Positions 52,607 to 62,110 of a stretch of DNA of 64,000 bases are shown in pieces. This DNA is from QZLE01 sp033852135. Lineage in GTDB: Bacteria > Pseudomonadota > Gammaproteobacteria > QZLD01. The notes below the pieces were generated by a model, which was not told the DNA's origin, made no database searches, and saw only the letters and a program-made list of their open reading frames with translations. Every line of letters begins with the position of its first letter. The first letter of the stretch is position 1. A program made the translations under genes and the position numbers. The DNA lies in NCBI GenBank assembly GCA_033852135.1, contig JAWSVB010000007.1, forward strand, positions 248,001 through 312,000, written 5' to 3'.

Positions 52607-53143
52607 TTACTTTTTTGGATTCTTTGCAGTTTCAAAATCATTTTTTAAAATCTGCAATATTGCATTAGTGATATCTGTTTTTTTACTCGAGAAAATAACA
52701 CCGTCAGCTAGAACTAAATCATATTTATTATCTTGAGCAAATTTAACAATCACTTCTGCAGTATGGTTCTGCAGCTTATTCAAAATATCATTCTGCCTAA
52801 TACTAAAATCTTCCCTTAACTCCTCACCAAGCCTTTTAAGCTCCCTTTTATTAGAGATAATCTCCCTCTCAAGATTTCGAACTGTTTCCTTCTTCACCAC
52901 AGCTGCATCACGCGCTAATTTCTCTTCCTTTTCGCGAATATCTTGCTGCCGCTGCAAAAGCTCCTGTTCTCTTGGAGAAAACTCCTCTTCAAGTTTACGT
53001 TTCGCATCACTTACCTGCGGAGCCTCTGTCAATATTCTTGAACGACTGACCCAACCTATTTTAGCTTCATTTGCATTTGCAAAACTACCACCTAAAATCC
53101 CAACCATTAATGCTAACTTAAAAATAAAAACTATTTTTTTCAA
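52607..53143 (-). CDS. skp: OmpH/Skp family periplasmic chaperone
   Basis: Holds unfolded outer-membrane proteins on their way to the Bam complex. The 178-residue precursor has a signal peptide (about 1-24, ending A-N-A) and a long charged coiled coil (about 45-115, Glu/Lys/Arg-rich), the arms of the jellyfish-shaped trimer. The end 'KYDLVLADGVIFSSKKTDIT' is typical. It starts with TTG preceded by GGAG at eight bases; Met13 would cut the signal peptide. It lies between bamA and lpxD. Confidence 0.93.
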   Translation of the reverse strand: MKKIVFIFKLALMVGILGGSFANANEAKIGWVSRSRILTEAPQVSDAKRKLEEEFSPREQELLQRQQDIREKEEKLARDAAVVKKETVRNLEREIISNKRELKRLGEELREDFSIRQNDILNKLQNHTAEVIVKFAQDNKYDLVLADGVIFSSKKTDITNAILQILKNDFETAKNPKK

Positions 53144-53158
53144 ACTGATAACTCCATA

Positions 53159-55477
53159 TTAAAAGGATGACCCCATCGTAAACTGAAATGATTTAGTTCT
53201 ATCACCTTCCTGCTCATTTAATGGTACTGCATAACTAAATACCAAACCTCCAATTGGAGATAACCACCTAAGTGTTAATCCAGTAGAGTACCTTAATTCG
53301 CTCATTTCAGCGGTTTCATCAACTGTGTCAAAAACATTCCCTGCATCAAAAAACGCAGCTAGCCTTACTGACTTTGATTCTACAAAAGGTACAGGAAATA
53401 TCAATTCAGATCCACCCAAAATACGCAAATTACCCCCTACAGGGGCATTTTCATAAGGATCTAAAGGCCCCAATGAGCTTACCTTATATCCTCTCATAGT
53501 ACTTACACCACCAGCATAAAAATTCTCAAAAAATGGAAGCTTATCAGTATTGCTATAACCGTCACCATATCCCAAATCACCCCGTAGCATCACAGCACTA
53601 TCTTTAAACAGGGGGTAGTACCACTTCTGCTGATACACTACCGTATAGTAATTCAGATCACTCCCAGGAAGGGCTGCCATCAGAGATACACGCTGGCTTC
53701 CACCAGATGTAGCAAAATTTCTCCTATTTCTAGTATCGCTACTCCAACCTATTTTTGCCCTAATTGTAGCAAATTCATTTCCATATTCATTCACAAAATC
53801 CAATACCCTTTGCGGAGACTCTGGAACAATTTTCATTTTTAGCCAATCATATCCTAAACCAACAAATATTTTTTCATTCTCAGCAATCGGAAACCCAAAA
53901 CTCAACATTCCACCCCAGGAATCAGTAGCATATGAAGAAACTTCAATTTCATTGGTATCTGTCTGATTAAAAAAAACATTAAACCCCCTACTTATTCCAT
54001 CATCAGTAAAATATGGATTATTAAAATTTAAACTATATTTTGTATTTGTTCTATCAGTGTTGATTTGAAATCCAAATTTATTCCCACTACCCAAAAAGTT
54101 ATCTTGAGTTAAGCTTGCTCCAAGAGAAAGCCCCTGCCCCTCACCATATCCAGCAAAAAGATTAACAGCAGCTGAATTTTTTTCAACGACACTAACTACA
54201 ACATCCACTTGGTCAGGTGAATCTGCGACAGCAAGAGTATCAATTTCAACACCCTCAAAAAAACCTAAGCGCTGCAGCCTTAGCTTTGACCTTCTAATCT
54301 TAGCTGCCGAATACCAACCACCCTCAAAAATGCGCATCTCTCGCCTTAACACTTCATCGCGAGTTTTTTCATTTCCCTGAAATATTATCCTGTGCACATA
54401 GACACGTTTACCTTTATCAATATAAAGTTTGATATTCACACTTTTTAATTCGTCATCAATTTCAGGTACCGGATTAATATTAACAAATGCGTACCCCTTA
54501 TCTTTTAGGTAATTTTTTAGTACTGAAGAAAGGAAAATAACTTGCTGATTAGAGTAATTCCCCGTTTCATTTTTGCGCAACGCAACTAACATTGCAGGCA
54601 TCTCTTCCTCAAAATCACCAACTAACTCAACTCCATTAAGCCTGTATTTATCCCCTTCATATATATTTATCGTTATATACACATAGCGTTTATCCGGACT
54701 AAGTGAGACTTGAGTTGAATCCACCTTGAAATTAATATACCCGTTATTTAAATACCTAGACCTTACCCTTTCTATATCCGCTTCTAACTTTTGCTTCGAG
54801 TACTCATCACTATCAGACCATAGTTTCCATGAAGCAGGCATACCTAACTCAAAATTTTCCAGCAACTCATCTTCAGTAAATACTTTATTACCAACAATAT
54901 TAATCCCTTTAATCTTAGCAATCTCACCCTCTGTTATTTCAATCAGAATTGAGACTCTATTGCGAACCATTGGAGTTACGGTTGTTTTAACCGTAACATC
55001 ATAATTACCATTTCCATAGTATTGCCTAAACAGCTCATGCTTAACACTGTCAAGTAATCTACGATTATATACCCGCCCCTCTTTTAGACCTATCCCCTTC
55101 AACCCCTCAAGCAAAGGTTCACTTTCTAATATAGAATTACCTTTAATAATTATCTCTGCAATAGATGGCCTTTCTGCCACCTTGACAACCAACACTTCAC
55201 CATCCTGCTTAAGCTCTATATCATTAAAAAAACCTGTTTCATAAAGATCTTTTATCGCTTTCGATGATATTTCTTGATCCAGATAATCACCTACCTGAAT
55301 TGGCAAGTAGGTAAATACGGTACCCGCTGAAATTCTCTTCAACCCTTCAATACGAATATCATTAACAATAAAGCCTTCAGCTCGCACAGTAATGCTTATA
55401 AGCATAAACATAAATAAGGCTGCAATTTTTAGCCTTGATTTATTTAAAAACAATCTATTTAGAAATAATTTTTTCAC
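53159..55477 (-). CDS. bamA: Outer-membrane protein assembly factor BamA
   Basis: Essential Omp85 protein that inserts beta-barrel proteins. The 772-residue precursor has a signal sequence (about 1-33), five POTRA domains (about 34-430, starting 'FIVNDIRIEGLKRISAGTVF') and a C-terminal 16-strand barrel with the loop-6 motif 'MRGYKVSSLGP' and a terminal Phe ('FQFTMGSSF'). It uses a GTG start with a poor ribosome site and follows rseP by 11 bp. Confidence 0.97.
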   Translation of the reverse strand: MKKLFLNRLFLNKSRLKIAALFMFMLISITVRAEGFIVNDIRIEGLKRISAGTVFTYLPIQVGDYLDQEISSKAIKDLYETGFFNDIELKQDGEVLVVKVAERPSIAEIIIKGNSILESEPLLEGLKGIGLKEGRVYNRRLLDSVKHELFRQYYGNGNYDVTVKTTVTPMVRNRVSILIEITEGEIAKIKGINIVGNKVFTEDELLENFELGMPASWKLWSDSDEYSKQKLEADIERVRSRYLNNGYINFKVDSTQVSLSPDKRYVYITINIYEGDKYRLNGVELVGDFEEEMPAMLVALRKNETGNYSNQQVIFLSSVLKNYLKDKGYAFVNINPVPEIDDELKSVNIKLYIDKGKRVYVHRIIFQGNEKTRDEVLRREMRIFEGGWYSAAKIRRSKLRLQRLGFFEGVEIDTLAVADSPDQVDVVVSVVEKNSAAVNLFAGYGEGQGLSLGASLTQDNFLGSGNKFGFQINTDRTNTKYSLNFNNPYFTDDGISRGFNVFFNQTDTNEIEVSSYATDSWGGMLSFGFPIAENEKIFVGLGYDWLKMKIVPESPQRVLDFVNEYGNEFATIRAKIGWSSDTRNRRNFATSGGSQRVSLMAALPGSDLNYYTVVYQQKWYYPLFKDSAVMLRGDLGYGDGYSNTDKLPFFENFYAGGVSTMRGYKVSSLGPLDPYENAPVGGNLRILGGSELIFPVPFVESKSVRLAAFFDAGNVFDTVDETAEMSELRYSTGLTLRWLSPIGGLVFSYAVPLNEQEGDRTKSFQFTMGSSF

Positions 55478-55488
55478 ATCAACACCAA

Positions 55489-56823
55489 CTAATTAAATAC
55501 TCTTTGCAAATCAACATAAAAGGCTAAGGTCATAACCATAACCAATATTGCTAAACCAACTGTCTGAAATTTTTCCTGCGCTTTTTCTTCTAAGGGGCGA
55601 CCACGCACTGCCTCAATAATATAAAAAAACAAGTGTCCACCATCTAAAACAGGGATCGGTAAAAGATTTAGTATCCCTAGGCTTATACTTAAAAGGGCTA
55701 ATAGTCTTGCCAGTTGCACAATACCATACTCAACAAATTTGCCAACAGTATTTGCAATTTGTATCGGGCCGCTAAGGTTTTTTACTGAAGCAGTGCCAGA
55801 AACTATACTCCACACCCCTTTCATTATCAGTAGGGTTGAGTCATATGCTTCCTCTATACCTCTGCTAAAAGCTGAAACTATATTATGATTTACCACCACA
55901 GCAGAATAAGGCCTAACTCCAATTATTCTACGAGTTAAGCCATCATTGTTTTCTATTTCTGGCTCAACATCTACCGAAAGTAACTGATTACCCCTTTTAT
56001 AATCAAACTTAATCGTTACCCCAGTAGAGTGATTTATCTTTTGCGCCATATCATTCCAGCTTGTAACTTCCTGAGAGTCTACAGCTATAATTTTATCGCC
56101 ATCTTGCAGACCAGATAAAAATGCTGGTTTACCGGAAACTGGTGAAATAAGAGCTGGGTTATTTGCCAATGGTTTAACACCAAAGTCTTTAGCAAAACTT
56201 TCTATATGATCTGCTGGATCAAAGTTGGTCATATCAACCATAAGCTCCACATGATCACCACCCCTTTTAACTACCATTGCAACTTTCTTTGCCTGCAAAC
56301 CTGCCGTCATAAGTTCTAGCTGTAAGTTAGTCAAAGTATCTATTTTATTACCATCTATCTGCAGAACTTCATCACCAGATTGAATCCCAGAACCTGCAGC
56401 AACAGTTTCAGGAATAACTTCTCCAACAATAGGCCTAAGAGATAACTCTCCACCTAAGAAGACTAACCAAAAAACTAAAATTGCAAAAATGTAATTAAAA
56501 AGCGGTCCTGCAAATACAATTAAAAATCGTTTCCAAATTGGCTGTGAATTAAACTCGTAAGGCATCTGCTCAGGATCAACATCTATCTCACGACTATCAA
56601 GCATTTTCACATATCCACCTAACGGGATACATGCAATTGCATACTCAATACCTGTTTTTTTACTCGTGTATATTGCCAGTGGTTTACCAAAGCCAATACA
56701 AAACCTAATCACTTTTACTCCAAGCATACGAGCAAACAAATAGTGACCAAGTTCATGCACAAAAACCAATATCCCAAGAGATATTATTAAGGCTATTGCT
56801 TTTTGTAATATTGATAAAACCAT
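55489..56823 (-). CDS. rseP: Site-2 protease RseP
   Basis: Inner-membrane zinc protease that cuts within membranes; in the sigma-E pathway it acts on anti-sigma factor after DegS. The 444 residues have HExxH in the first membrane segment (H23, E24, H27 in 'FVHELGHYLFA'), two PDZ domains (about 125-195 and 210-290) and the third zinc ligand in 'PIPVLDGGHLFFY'. It pairs functionally with the DegS-like gene at 10 kb. No rpoE-rseA genes are in the window. Confidence 0.96.
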   Translation of the reverse strand: MVLSILQKAIALIISLGILVFVHELGHYLFARMLGVKVIRFCIGFGKPLAIYTSKKTGIEYAIACIPLGGYVKMLDSREIDVDPEQMPYEFNSQPIWKRFLIVFAGPLFNYIFAILVFWLVFLGGELSLRPIVGEVIPETVAAGSGIQSGDEVLQIDGNKIDTLTNLQLELMTAGLQAKKVAMVVKRGGDHVELMVDMTNFDPADHIESFAKDFGVKPLANNPALISPVSGKPAFLSGLQDGDKIIAVDSQEVTSWNDMAQKINHSTGVTIKFDYKRGNQLLSVDVEPEIENNDGLTRRIIGVRPYSAVVVNHNIVSAFSRGIEEAYDSTLLIMKGVWSIVSGTASVKNLSGPIQIANTVGKFVEYGIVQLARLLALLSISLGILNLLPIPVLDGGHLFFYIIEAVRGRPLEEKAQEKFQTVGLAILVMVMTLAFYVDLQRVFN

Positions 56824-56854
56824 TAAATTAAATACCTATTAACTTAGACATCGG

Positions 56855-58036
56855 TTAATTCAGAGCTGAAATAATTTCTTTAGCAGTTATTTCAGCTTGA
56901 GAACCCTGCTCAAAAACAATGTCAAGATTATCAACCGCAATTTTTGGAACACGATCCATAGTTTCACAAACAACCTCTTGTATCTGTGTAAAACCAATAC
57001 GCCCTTCGAGGAAACTTGCTACTGCAATTTCATTCGCTGAATTTAGTACAGCGGGCATTGTTCCACCCTCCCTTATTGCATCATAAGCGAGCTGCAGGCA
57101 TGGAAAGCGCTCAAAGTCTGGCGGATAAAAATCAAGTCTTCCAACTTCAAACATATTTAGAGATTTCACCCCAGAACTTATCCTATCAGGCCAGGCCATA
57201 GCATTAGCTATTGGGGTTCTCATATCTGGATTACCTAACTGAGCCAATACCGAGCCATCCACATACTCTACCATCGAGTGAATCACGCTCTGAGGATGCA
57301 CAACAACTTCAATTTGATCAGGACTTGCATTAAATAGCCAGCACGCCTCTATCACTTCTAGCCCTTTATTCATCATCGTGGCTGAATCTACCGATATTTT
57401 TTTACCCATAGACCAGTTAGGGTGTGCAACTGCTTGATCGGGGGTTATCGTACTCAAATCGCTACCAGCATCCTGAAAAAATGGCCCACCTGAAGCGGTG
57501 AGAATTACCTTAGATACGCCTGCCTCTTTAAGACTAGAGCCATAATTACTGCCCAATGCTTGAAAAATTGCATTATGTTCACTGTCTATAGGTAATAACT
57601 CAGCACCTGATTTTGCAACCTCTTGCATAAAGAGCTCACCAGACATCACAAGCGATTCTTTATTTGCCAAAAGAATTCTTTTCCCAAGGCGAACTGCTTC
57701 CATAGTTGGTTTTAACCCAGCTGCTCCAACAATTGACGCCATCACATAAGAGGCATCATCGAGCCTTGCTATTTCACATACACCATTGACCCCTGAAAGC
57801 ACTTCACAGTTCAATTTTTTATCCGCAATTAGTTTTCTAAGCCTAATTGCTGCTGAGTCATCCGCCATAGCTACGCATTGTGGTGAAAAATTTTCCACCA
57901 GTTCCAGCATCTTTAGATCGCTGGAATTTGCCGTTAACCCAACCACCTTGTACTTATCAGGGTGTTGAGCAATCACATCAAGAGTACTAGTTCCAATACT
58001 TCCTGTTGCCCCTAGAACGGATACTCCAATCATCAT
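56855..58036 (-). CDS. dxr: 1-deoxy-D-xylulose-5-phosphate reductoisomerase
   Basis: Second enzyme of the MEP isoprenoid pathway, supplying precursors for UppS downstream-product undecaprenyl phosphate. The 393 residues start with the NADPH motif 'VLGATGSIGTSTLDVI' and contain 'LANKESLVMSGELF', the metal/substrate motif 'PIDSEHNAIFQAL' and 'HPNWSMGKKISVDSATMMNKG' split over about 205-225. Its ATG overlaps the cdsA TGA by four bases. Confidence 0.97.
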   Translation of the reverse strand: MMIGVSVLGATGSIGTSTLDVIAQHPDKYKVVGLTANSSDLKMLELVENFSPQCVAMADDSAAIRLRKLIADKKLNCEVLSGVNGVCEIARLDDASYVMASIVGAAGLKPTMEAVRLGKRILLANKESLVMSGELFMQEVAKSGAELLPIDSEHNAIFQALGSNYGSSLKEAGVSKVILTASGGPFFQDAGSDLSTITPDQAVAHPNWSMGKKISVDSATMMNKGLEVIEACWLFNASPDQIEVVVHPQSVIHSMVEYVDGSVLAQLGNPDMRTPIANAMAWPDRISSGVKSLNMFEVGRLDFYPPDFERFPCLQLAYDAIREGGTMPAVLNSANEIAVASFLEGRIGFTQIQEVVCETMDRVPKIAVDNLDIVFEQGSQAEITAKEIISALN

Positions 58037-58854
58037 TTAGCCTGCACAAGGTTTATTAGTAACATACCGAAAAAAAACAGTGGTGCTGCTGAGGTTAGGC
58101 TATCTATTCGATCCATAACTCCCCCATGCCCTGGAAATATTGACCCGCTATCTTTTATTCCCTTAAGCCTTTTAAGCATACTTTCGAAGAGGTCACCTGC
58201 TATAGAGAACAAAACCGTTATTATGGCTAATACAACCCAGTATGGTATTGTTCGCACTTCTATTTTTAGAAGATAGATACCAACCACTGCAATTATTGCA
58301 CTAGTAACTACCCCCCCGTAAACACCTTCCATCGTTTTTTTGGGACTTAGTTTCTCTGCTAGTTTTTTCTTTCCAAATTTGCGTCCTACAAAGTATGCAC
58401 CGGAGTCAGCCCCCCAAATGATAAAAAACAACCAAATAATTATCCATGGAGAAACACTTTGAATTGAAAATAGTGCCAACCACATAGGAGCTATAGTCAT
58501 ATAGCCTGTAGCTAATTTAGCCATATTAGATAAATCAACCGGCTGTTCAGACTTCGAGTAACGATACATCCAGAAAAAGGCACACAGCCAAAATATTAAA
58601 TTTAATAATAACAAAGAAAACACGAAGGCTTTATCGTCTTTGTATAGCCATATCGCCAAAAATGGAAGAAGATAAGTTACGGCATACAATATACGGTAAA
58701 ATACTGGTTTTAAATCACAAAAAGCTCCCCACTCATATGCACCAACCATACAAAGAGCTGCCGCACAAACTGCAAAGTAGTTTTGATCTAACTTAAAAAC
58801 CCCTAACAGCACCAGTGGTATCAAAACCAAAGCTGTAGCTATGCGTTTAAACAT
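58033..58854 (-). CDS. cdsA: Phosphatidate cytidylyltransferase
   Basis: Makes CDP-diacylglycerol from phosphatidic acid and CTP in the inner membrane. The 273 residues are mostly hydrophobic with about eight membrane segments and the C-terminal signature 'KDSGSIFPGHGGVMDRIDSL' (about 233-252). Earlier motifs are 'GADSGAYFVGRKFGKKKL' and 'SPKKTMEG'. It overlaps uppS upstream by 8 bp and dxr downstream by 4 bp. Confidence 0.96.
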   Translation of the reverse strand: MFKRIATALVLIPLVLLGVFKLDQNYFAVCAAALCMVGAYEWGAFCDLKPVFYRILYAVTYLLPFLAIWLYKDDKAFVFSLLLLNLIFWLCAFFWMYRYSKSEQPVDLSNMAKLATGYMTIAPMWLALFSIQSVSPWIIIWLFFIIWGADSGAYFVGRKFGKKKLAEKLSPKKTMEGVYGGVVTSAIIAVVGIYLLKIEVRTIPYWVVLAIITVLFSIAGDLFESMLKRLKGIKDSGSIFPGHGGVMDRIDSLTSAAPLFFFGMLLINLVQAK

Positions 58855-59623
58855 TTAATTCCTTTTCTTTCTGCTCTTCTATTATCTGCTCACCAGTCTT
58901 ACCAAATCGACGCTGCCTGGTTTCAAACCAATTTATAGACTCTAAAAATTGTTCTTTACCAAAGTCAGGCCATAACGTATCAGTAAAATAGAGCTCGGCA
59001 TAAGCTAATTGCCATATCAGAAAATTGCTAATCCTTTTTTCCCCACCGGTTCTAATAAATAGGTCTGGGGCTGGATATTCTGACATTGAGACGTAATCAG
59101 ACAGCAGTTCTTCATCTATCTGATCTACGGAAATATCACCGCAAAGCACCTTATTGCAAACTTGCTTTGCTGCATTTGCAATATCCCATTTCCCACCATA
59201 ATCAGCAGCGACAAAAAGATTTAAACCGGTATTACTTGCTGTCAGTGATTCAGCTGCATCAAGGGCGCTAAGTATCTTATCGGAAAATTTATCCCTGGCG
59301 CCAATAATCTGCAATCTGACATTATTTTTATGTAGCTTTTTCACTTCCCGTTTTAATACGAAAAGGAATAACTCCATCAGCAGAGTTACTTCTGTCTCTG
59401 GGCGGCGCCAATTTTCACTACTAAATGCAAATAGAGTAACGCACTCAACACCAGCTTCAAGAGCTGCTTCTGTAATTTTCCTTACAGATTTAACCCCGGC
59501 TTTATGCCCTGCTGAACGGTTCTTTCCCCGCTGTTGCGCCCATCGGCCGTTGCCATCCATGATGATGGCAACATGCTTTGGTATAGCTTTAGATGCTATC
59601 TTAGGTAGAGTTGCATTTTGCAA
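58847..59623 (-). CDS. uppS: Undecaprenyl diphosphate synthase
   Basis: Cis-prenyltransferase that makes the C55 carrier for cell-wall and O-antigen synthesis. The 258 residues contain 'AIIMDGNGRWAQQRGKNR' (19-36, catalytic D23), 'TLFAFSSENWRRP' and the C-terminal 'LFIRTGGEKRISNFLIWQLAY', with 'FTDTLWPDF'. The start is TTG with GGAG at good spacing; the next in-frame Met is inside the active-site motif. It is 38 bp after frr. Confidence 0.96.
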   Translation of the reverse strand: MQNATLPKIASKAIPKHVAIIMDGNGRWAQQRGKNRSAGHKAGVKSVRKITEAALEAGVECVTLFAFSSENWRRPETEVTLLMELFLFVLKREVKKLHKNNVRLQIIGARDKFSDKILSALDAAESLTASNTGLNLFVAADYGGKWDIANAAKQVCNKVLCGDISVDQIDEELLSDYVSMSEYPAPDLFIRTGGEKRISNFLIWQLAYAELYFTDTLWPDFGKEQFLESINWFETRQRRFGKTGEQIIEEQKEKELNV

Positions 59624-59661
59624 TTATTTCTCCAGTCCCAAATGTAGATATAGTACTGAAA

Positions 59662-60219
59662 CTAAACTTCCATCAACTCTTTTTCTTTTACCGCAATAGT
59701 TTCTTCAACTGTTGCAATAAACTTATCTGTTACTTTCTGCACTCTCTCTTCTGCAGATCTTTGCTCATCTTCGGATATATCTTTATCTTTTAGCAAAGTT
59801 TTAAAATCACCATTTGCATCACGCCTAATGTTTCGTACTGCGATGCGAGCATTTTCTGCCTCTGCCTTCACTACCTTAACCAACTCTTTTCTTCTCTCTT
59901 CTGTTAAAGGAGGAAGAGGAATACGGATAATCTCGCCAGTTGTAACAGGGTTTAATCCAAGATTTGCTGTCATTAGTGCTTTTTCAATAACAGGAACCAT
60001 ATTCTTTTCCCATGGAGAAACTGAAAGGGTTCTTGAATCTGCCACCCCTACGTTTGCAACTTGAGTTAAAGGTACGTCACTGCCGTAATAATTAATCTGA
60101 ATATGCTCAATTAAACTAGGATGTGCACGCCCTGTTCTAATCTTTGCCAATGATCCCTTTAGTGATTCAATTGACTTTGACATCCTTTTTTCTGCATCTT
60201 GAATTATATCATTAATCAT
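59662..60219 (-). CDS. frr: Ribosome recycling factor
   Basis: Splits post-termination ribosomes together with EF-G. The 185 residues have the tRNA-like coiled-coil pattern: 'RTGRAHPSLIEHIQINYYGS', 'LTQVANVGVADSRTLSV' and 'PPLTEERRKELVKVVKAEAE' (about 105-124), with the tail 'VTDKFIATVEETIAVKEKEL'. It follows pyrH by 3 bp and is the usual neighbour. Confidence 0.98.
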   Translation of the reverse strand: MINDIIQDAEKRMSKSIESLKGSLAKIRTGRAHPSLIEHIQINYYGSDVPLTQVANVGVADSRTLSVSPWEKNMVPVIEKALMTANLGLNPVTTGEIIRIPLPPLTEERRKELVKVVKAEAENARIAVRNIRRDANGDFKTLLKDKDISEDEQRSAEERVQKVTDKFIATVEETIAVKEKELMEV

Positions 60220-60222
60220 TTT

Positions 60223-60942
60223 CTATCCTCTTTCGACAACTGTCCCAATCTGTTCACCCTGCATGATCTTCATAAGACCACCGGCTACTGTTCCATCAAA
60301 TATTTGTAGTGGCACGTCCTGATCTCTGCACATCACTATCGCTGTAGCATCCATCACCATCAACTTTTTTTGCAGCACTTCATCATAAGTTAACTTATCA
60401 TATTTTACAGCATTAGGGTCTTTAACTGGATCCGCAGAATAAACACCATCGACTTTGGTCGACTTAAGTAATAGGTCTGCATTTATCTCTATAGCGCGTA
60501 AACTTGCAGCCGAGTCAGTAGTAAAAAATGGGTTTCCTGTTCCTGCAGCAAATACTACTACCCGCCCTTTTTCCAGGTGACGAATAGCTCTGCGCTGAAG
60601 ATAATCCTCACAAACTCTATTTATCTTAATTGCTGACATTACACGGGTAAATACGCCCATTTTCTCCAATGAGTTCTGTAACGCTAAAGAGTTCATGACC
60701 GTAGCTAACATTCCCATATGGTCACCAGCAACTCGATCAATACCTGATTCAGCTAGGCCTGCTCCACGGAAGATATTTCCACCGCCAATCACAACCCCTA
60801 CCTGTATACCTAGATCTCTAACCTCTTTTATCTCTGCTGCTAATCTATTAATTACTTTTGGATCTATACCGTAGTTTTCCTCACCCATAAGCGCTTCACC
60901 GCTCAATTTAAGAAGAATCCTATTATATTTCAGTTCAGCCAT
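60223..60942 (-). CDS. pyrH: UMP kinase
   Basis: Hexameric amino-acid-kinase-fold enzyme phosphorylating UMP to UDP. The 239 residues show 'RILLKLSGEALMGEENYGID' (8-27), 'VGVVIGGGNIFRGAGLA', 'GRVVVFAAGTGNPFFTTDSA' and 'TKVDGVYSADPVKDPNA'. A strong hairpin terminator lies between tsf and pyrH, so some pyrH-frr transcription may start in the 218-bp gap. Confidence 0.98.
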   Translation of the reverse strand: MAELKYNRILLKLSGEALMGEENYGIDPKVINRLAAEIKEVRDLGIQVGVVIGGGNIFRGAGLAESGIDRVAGDHMGMLATVMNSLALQNSLEKMGVFTRVMSAIKINRVCEDYLQRRAIRHLEKGRVVVFAAGTGNPFFTTDSAASLRAIEINADLLLKSTKVDGVYSADPVKDPNAVKYDKLTYDEVLQKKLMVMDATAIVMCRDQDVPLQIFDGTVAGGLMKIMQGEQIGTVVERG

Positions 60943-61041
60943 TTACAACCCCTCGAAACCTAAAGCTCGTCGAAACCTATCACTCTTAAAAACCACTTAT
61001 GAACTAAAACCAAGGTGGCGCCAATAAAATTCAGTTTTACC

Positions 61042-61078
61042 TTACAAAAATGAGGAGTAAAACTCCTCATTTTTGTAA
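61042..61078. terminator. Terminator between tsf and pyrH
   Basis: A perfect 17-bp stem (61042-61058 with 61062-61078) with an AAA loop and a run of five T (or A) on each side. It lies 83 bp after the tsf stop on the minus strand. Confidence 0.85.
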
Positions 61079-61160
61079 TACATTAGCAAACTCATGTTTG
61101 CTATAAACTTTTATTCAGGACAATACTATTACCCTAAATTAGAAATAACGCTTAGAAAAA

Positions 61161-62039
61161 TTAACCTCTAACTTGCGCCATTACCTCTTCTGCAAAGTTC
61201 TCTTCTTTCTTCTCAATACCTTCACCAACTTCAAAACGTTTTAAGCCAACAATTGTTGCGTTTGCATTTTCAAGTAGTTTGCCGACAGTTACATCTGGAT
61301 CTTTTACAAAAGGCTGACCAACTAAAGTAACTTCTGCAAGGTACTTCTTAAGTCTTCCAACAACCATCTTTTCTGCAATCTCTTTTGGCTTGCCACTCTC
61401 TTCCGCTTGAGCAATAAGAATCTCTCTCTCTTTATCAAGAGTTTCTTTTGGCATGTCAGCTTCAGTCAGGCAAAGAGGGTTTGTTGCCGCAGCGTGCATA
61501 GCGATATCACGAGCTAGTTCTTCGTCACCACCTTCAACTACATTCATTACACCAATGCGGTTTCCATGCAAGTAAGAGGCAATAGTACCTGTATCAGTTG
61601 AAAACATCTCGAATCTACGAACATTGATGTTCTCACCAAGAGTTAGAAGAAGCTCTTCTCTCTCTTCCTTAACAGTTCTGCCACTCTCAATAGTAAGCTC
61701 AGCAATTGCATCAACGTCAGCAGGCTTTTCAGCCAAGATTGCAGCAGCAATATCAGCAGCAAATTTCTTAAATTGATCACCACCAGATACGAAATCTGTT
61801 TCACAATTAACTTCAAGAATAACACCAGCTTTTTTATCTGCACTAATTGCATATGCAATTGTACCTTCAGCAGCAACTCTTGATGCTAGCTTATCACTTT
61901 TAGCCATACCTTTTTTACGAAGCTCTTCGATAGCTTTATCAATATCACCATCTGCCTCTACAAGTGCTTTTTTGCACTCCATCATTCCACAACCAGTACG
62001 CTCACGTAGCTCTTTTACGTCTGCAGCTTTAATCGCCAT
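61161..62039 (-). CDS. tsf: Translation elongation factor Ts
   Basis: Nucleotide exchange factor for EF-Tu. The 292 residues begin with the UBA-like N-terminal domain ('VKELRERTGCGMMECKKALVEA', split over about 8-29), then 'IEELRKKGMAKSDKLASRVAAEG', 'VNCETDFVSGGDQFK' and 'DIAMHAAATNPLCL', all diagnostic. It follows rpsB after 71 bp that contain an attenuator-like hairpin. Confidence 0.98.
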   Translation of the reverse strand: MAIKAADVKELRERTGCGMMECKKALVEADGDIDKAIEELRKKGMAKSDKLASRVAAEGTIAYAISADKKAGVILEVNCETDFVSGGDQFKKFAADIAAAILAEKPADVDAIAELTIESGRTVKEEREELLLTLGENINVRRFEMFSTDTGTIASYLHGNRIGVMNVVEGGDEELARDIAMHAAATNPLCLTEADMPKETLDKEREILIAQAEESGKPKEIAEKMVVGRLKKYLAEVTLVGQPFVKDPDVTVGKLLENANATIVGLKRFEVGEGIEKKEENFAEEVMAQVRG

Positions 62040-62069
62040 CGTTGGACACCTCTAAATTCTTGAATTATG

Positions 62070-62098
62070 AAAAGGCAGAAAGGAGCAACCTTTCTGCC
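62070..62098 (-). terminator. Attenuator-like hairpin between rpsB and tsf
   Basis: A perfect 10-bp stem (62074-62083 with 62089-62098), a 5-base loop and TTTT on the minus strand, 12 bases after the rpsB stop. Partial termination here would make S2 exceed EF-Ts. Confidence 0.7.
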
Positions 62099-62110
62099 TA
62101 TATATCTATA

